Assembly: GCA_003140235.1 (NCBI GenBank)
Contig: PLJN01000195.1
Span: 16,976 to 51,716, forward strand
Direction: 5' to 3'
Source: Acidobacteriaceae bacterium
GTDB lineage: Bacteria; Acidobacteriota; Terriglobia; Terriglobales; Acidobacteriaceae
Length of the DNA stretch: 34,741 nucleotides
Made by a program: the position numbers and the translations under genes. Shown here piece after piece: positions 33,753 through 34,741 of the stretch (position 1 is the first letter of the stretch; each line of letters starts with the position of its first letter). The notes beneath the pieces were generated by a model, which searched no databases, had not been told where the DNA came from, and was given only the letters and a program-made list of their open reading frames with translations.

Positions 33753-33827
33753 TGGTCCGGGTGGCAGGAGTTGAACCTGTGTGGACATGCTCCCAAGGCA
33801 TGTGGGTGGCCGCTACCCTACACCCGG
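33753..33827 (-). tRNA. tRNA-Pro(UGG)
   Basis: Acceptor CCGGGTG/CACCCGG, A73 and encoded CCA. Anticodon stem CATGC/GCATG with loop CTTGGGA gives anticodon TGG, with U33 and G37 as usual for Pro. The outermost T-stem pair is an A-C mismatch. This is the last tRNA of the array in the reading direction. Confidence 0.92.
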
Positions 33828-33833
33828 AATTCT

Positions 33834-33907
33834 TGGTGGCTCGTCGCGGAATTGAACCGCGTCCACCGGCTTTTCAGGCCAGCACTCTACCGTCGAGTTC
33901 ACGAGCC
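33834..33907 (-). tRNA. tRNA-Phe(GAA)
   Basis: Acceptor GGCTCGT/ACGAGCC, A73 and encoded CCA. Loop CTGAAAA gives anticodon GAA. T-loop TTCAATT is normal. Only 6 bp separate it from tRNA-Pro. Confidence 0.95.
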
Positions 33908-33912
33908 AAATT

Positions 33913-33986
33913 TGGTGGACGGTGCGAGAGTTGAACTCGCATTGCACGGGTGCAGGCCGTGAGTAATCCCCTTATACGAACCGCCA
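33913..33986 (-). tRNA. tRNA with UGC anticodon, Ala-like, aberrant
   Basis: Acceptor TGGCGGT/ACCGTCC with A73 and encoded CCA. It has a U1-C72 mismatch and a G3-U70 wobble, the classic Ala identity pair. Anticodon stem CACGG/CCGTG encloses CCTGCAC, giving anticodon TGC but with C, not U, at position 33. Reading the loop one base over would give GCA (Cys) but breaks the stem. The T-arm GCGAG-TTCAACT-CTCGC is normal. Amino acid identity is therefore tentative. Confidence 0.65.
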
Positions 33987-33991
33987 AAAAC

Positions 33992-34067
33992 TGGGGTGAG
34001 ATACGAGATTCGAACTCGTGTGTCGAGGTTCACAGCCTCGCGTCTAATCCTCTCGGCCAATCTCACC
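33992..34067 (-). tRNA. tRNA-His(GUG)
   Basis: Acceptor GTGAGAT/ATCTCAC with the extra G-1 opposite C73, the hallmark of His tRNA, and encoded CCA. Loop CTGTGAA gives anticodon GTG. T-loop TTCGAAT is normal. Confidence 0.95.
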
Positions 34068-34076
34068 ATCGAAACC

Positions 34077-34150
34077 TGGAGCTGGCCGAGTGAATCGAAC
34101 ACTCGTCGGAGAGGTACAAGCTCTCTGCACTGCCATTGTGCTAGACCAGC
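34077..34150 (-). tRNA. tRNA-Thr(UGU)
   Basis: Acceptor GCTGGTC/GGCCAGC, U73 and encoded CCA. Loop CTTGTAC gives anticodon TGT. First of three adjacent Thr tRNAs with different anticodons. Confidence 0.93.
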
Positions 34151-34157
34151 AAACTTT

Positions 34158-34231
34158 TGGAGCTGGCACCGCGAATCGAACGCGGATCTCGTGCCTACCA
34201 TGCACGGGCTCTGCCACTGAGCTATGCCAGC
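34158..34231 (-). tRNA. tRNA-Thr(GGU)
   Basis: Acceptor GCTGGCA/TGCCAGC, U73 and encoded CCA. Stem CGTGC/GCACG with loop ATGGTAG gives anticodon GGT. Confidence 0.94.
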
Positions 34232-34233
34232 GG

Positions 34234-34305
34234 AGCTGACGCGGCGATTCGAACGCCGATCACGGACTTACGAGGCCCGCGCTCTGCCCACTGAGCTACA
34301 TCAGC
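34234..34305 (-). tRNA. tRNA-Thr(CGU)
   Basis: Acceptor GCTGATG/CGTCAGC, U73. Loop CTCGTAA gives anticodon CGT. The 3' end reads CCG rather than CCA, so CCA is not encoded here. Confidence 0.93.
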
Positions 34306-34322
34306 ACAACTTCTTTAAGACT

Positions 34323-34398
34323 TGGAGGCGGCGGGGAGAATTGCACTCCCGATGATCCGCTCTGCAGGCAGACGCCTTGCTGTCTTGGCTACACCGCC
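34323..34398 (-). tRNA. tRNA-Cys(GCA) with GUGC T-arm
   Basis: Acceptor GGCGGTG/CGCCGCC, U73 and encoded CCA. Stem TCTGC/GCGGA with loop CTGCAGA gives anticodon GCA. The T-loop reads TGCAATT instead of TTCRANY: position 55, normally pseudouridine, is G. The T-stem GGGAG/CTCCC is intact. Confidence 0.88.
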
Positions 34399-34429
34399 TC
34401 AAACTTCTTCTGGCTCCTTCTCAAACTAG

Positions 34430-34500
34430 AGCGGAGTACGGGAATTGCACCCGTGTTTCCGGACTGGCGATCCGGGGTACTGCTCCTGTACGAACTCCGC
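34430..34500 (-). tRNA. tRNA-Gly(GCC) with C33 and GUGC T-arm
   Basis: Acceptor GCGGAGT/ACTCCGC with U73, as in Gly tRNAs. Stem CCGGA/TCCGG with loop TCGCCAG gives anticodon GCC, but position 33 is C. The T-loop is TGCAATT with G55. All stems are intact. The bases after U73 are CTA, not CCA. Confidence 0.8.
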
Positions 34501-34502
34501 GA

Positions 34503-34576
34503 TGGAGCGAGCAGCGAGAGTCGAACTCGCGTTGTCGGGTTGGAAGCCCGAAGCACAGCCGCTATACCATGCTCGC
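34503..34576 (-). tRNA. tRNA-Gly(UCC)
   Basis: Acceptor GCGAGCA/TGCTCGC, U73 and encoded CCA. Stem TCGGG/CCCGA with loop CTTCCAA gives anticodon TCC. Canonical T-loop TTCGACT. It lies next to the aberrant Gly(GCC). Confidence 0.94.
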
Positions 34577-34589
34577 CCTTCTAAAACTT

Positions 34590-34666
34590 TGGCAGGGGTG
34601 ACAGGATTCGAACCTGCTTGAACTGGTTTTGGAGACCAGCGCCCTTCCTATCGGGTCATCACCCCT
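34590..34666 (-). tRNA. tRNA-Trp(CCA)
   Basis: Acceptor AGGGGTG/CACCCCT, G73 and encoded CCA. Stem CTGGT/ACCAG with loop CTCCAAA gives anticodon CCA. T-loop TTCGAAT. Confidence 0.96.
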
Positions 34667-34667
34667 G

Positions 34668-34741
34668 TGGCGGTCGCAACGGGAGTTGAACCCGTCCCTC
34701 CTGATAGACAGTCAGGCATCCTGCCGCTAGACTCTGCGACC
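34668..34741 (-). tRNA. tRNA-Asp(GUC)
   Basis: Acceptor GGTCGCA/TGCGACC, G73 and encoded CCA. Stem CCTGA/TCAGG with loop CTGTCTA gives anticodon GTC. Its 5' end is the last base of the window, and one base separates it from tRNA-Trp. The array probably continues beyond the edge. Confidence 0.95.

Overview
The window looks like chromosome from a member of the Acidobacteriota (Koribacter/Terriglobia-like). This is inferred from the yicC-gmk-rpoZ-coaBC order, a TonB receptor with an N-terminal carboxypeptidase-regulatory-like domain, a large BNR/VPS10-type propeller protein, moderately high GC coding DNA, and many short AT-rich intergenic tandem repeats. No database could be searched, so the taxonomy is provisional.

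Layout. (1) 1-7344, minus strand: a housekeeping run read right to left (DNase II-like protein, 66-aa protein, DUF429 nuclease-like protein, rapZ, an MsbA-type ABC exporter, yicC, gmk, rpoZ, and the start of coaBC). The last four are packed with ATGA overlaps or short gaps. (2) 7529-8745: a promoter lying between two matching palindromes drives a membrane protein and an SRPBCC protein that look like the two halves of one gene. An orphan HicB-like gene overlaps the end antisense. (3) 8863-11906, minus: a BtuB-like TonB-dependent receptor preceded by two consecutive cobalamin riboswitches. (4) 11992-13767: a SnoaL-like protein, a small exported protein, and copies of a 9-bp-period repeat. (5) 13768-23644, plus: six co-oriented genes encoding two exported helical proteins, a small helical protein, a three-helix membrane protein, a peptidoglycan-binding/CHAP-like amidase without a signal peptide, and a 1678-aa membrane protein with two patatin phospholipase domains. 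This is the best candidate for an undescribed system. (6) 23645-24532: repeats and a decayed small gene. (7) 24533-32987: exported proteins (propeller, Tat-exported amidase, YceI, MetX-like alpha/beta hydrolase, two small proteins). (8) 33068-33665: a nucleotidyltransferase/small-protein pair resembling an AbiEii/MenT-type toxin-antitoxin module. (9) 33753-34741, minus: an array of 12 tRNAs running off the window edge, most with encoded CCA and some with very unusual T-loops or position-33 bases.

Functional threads. The left block is core metabolism and envelope work: coenzyme A, GMP kinase, RNA polymerase omega, lipid export and RNase adaptor functions. The riboswitches place the TonB receptor in corrinoid uptake. 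The phospholipase/amidase cluster could attack both membrane lipid and peptidoglycan. The tRNA array next to a putative tRNA-directed nucleotidyltransferase suggests an accessory region at the right end.
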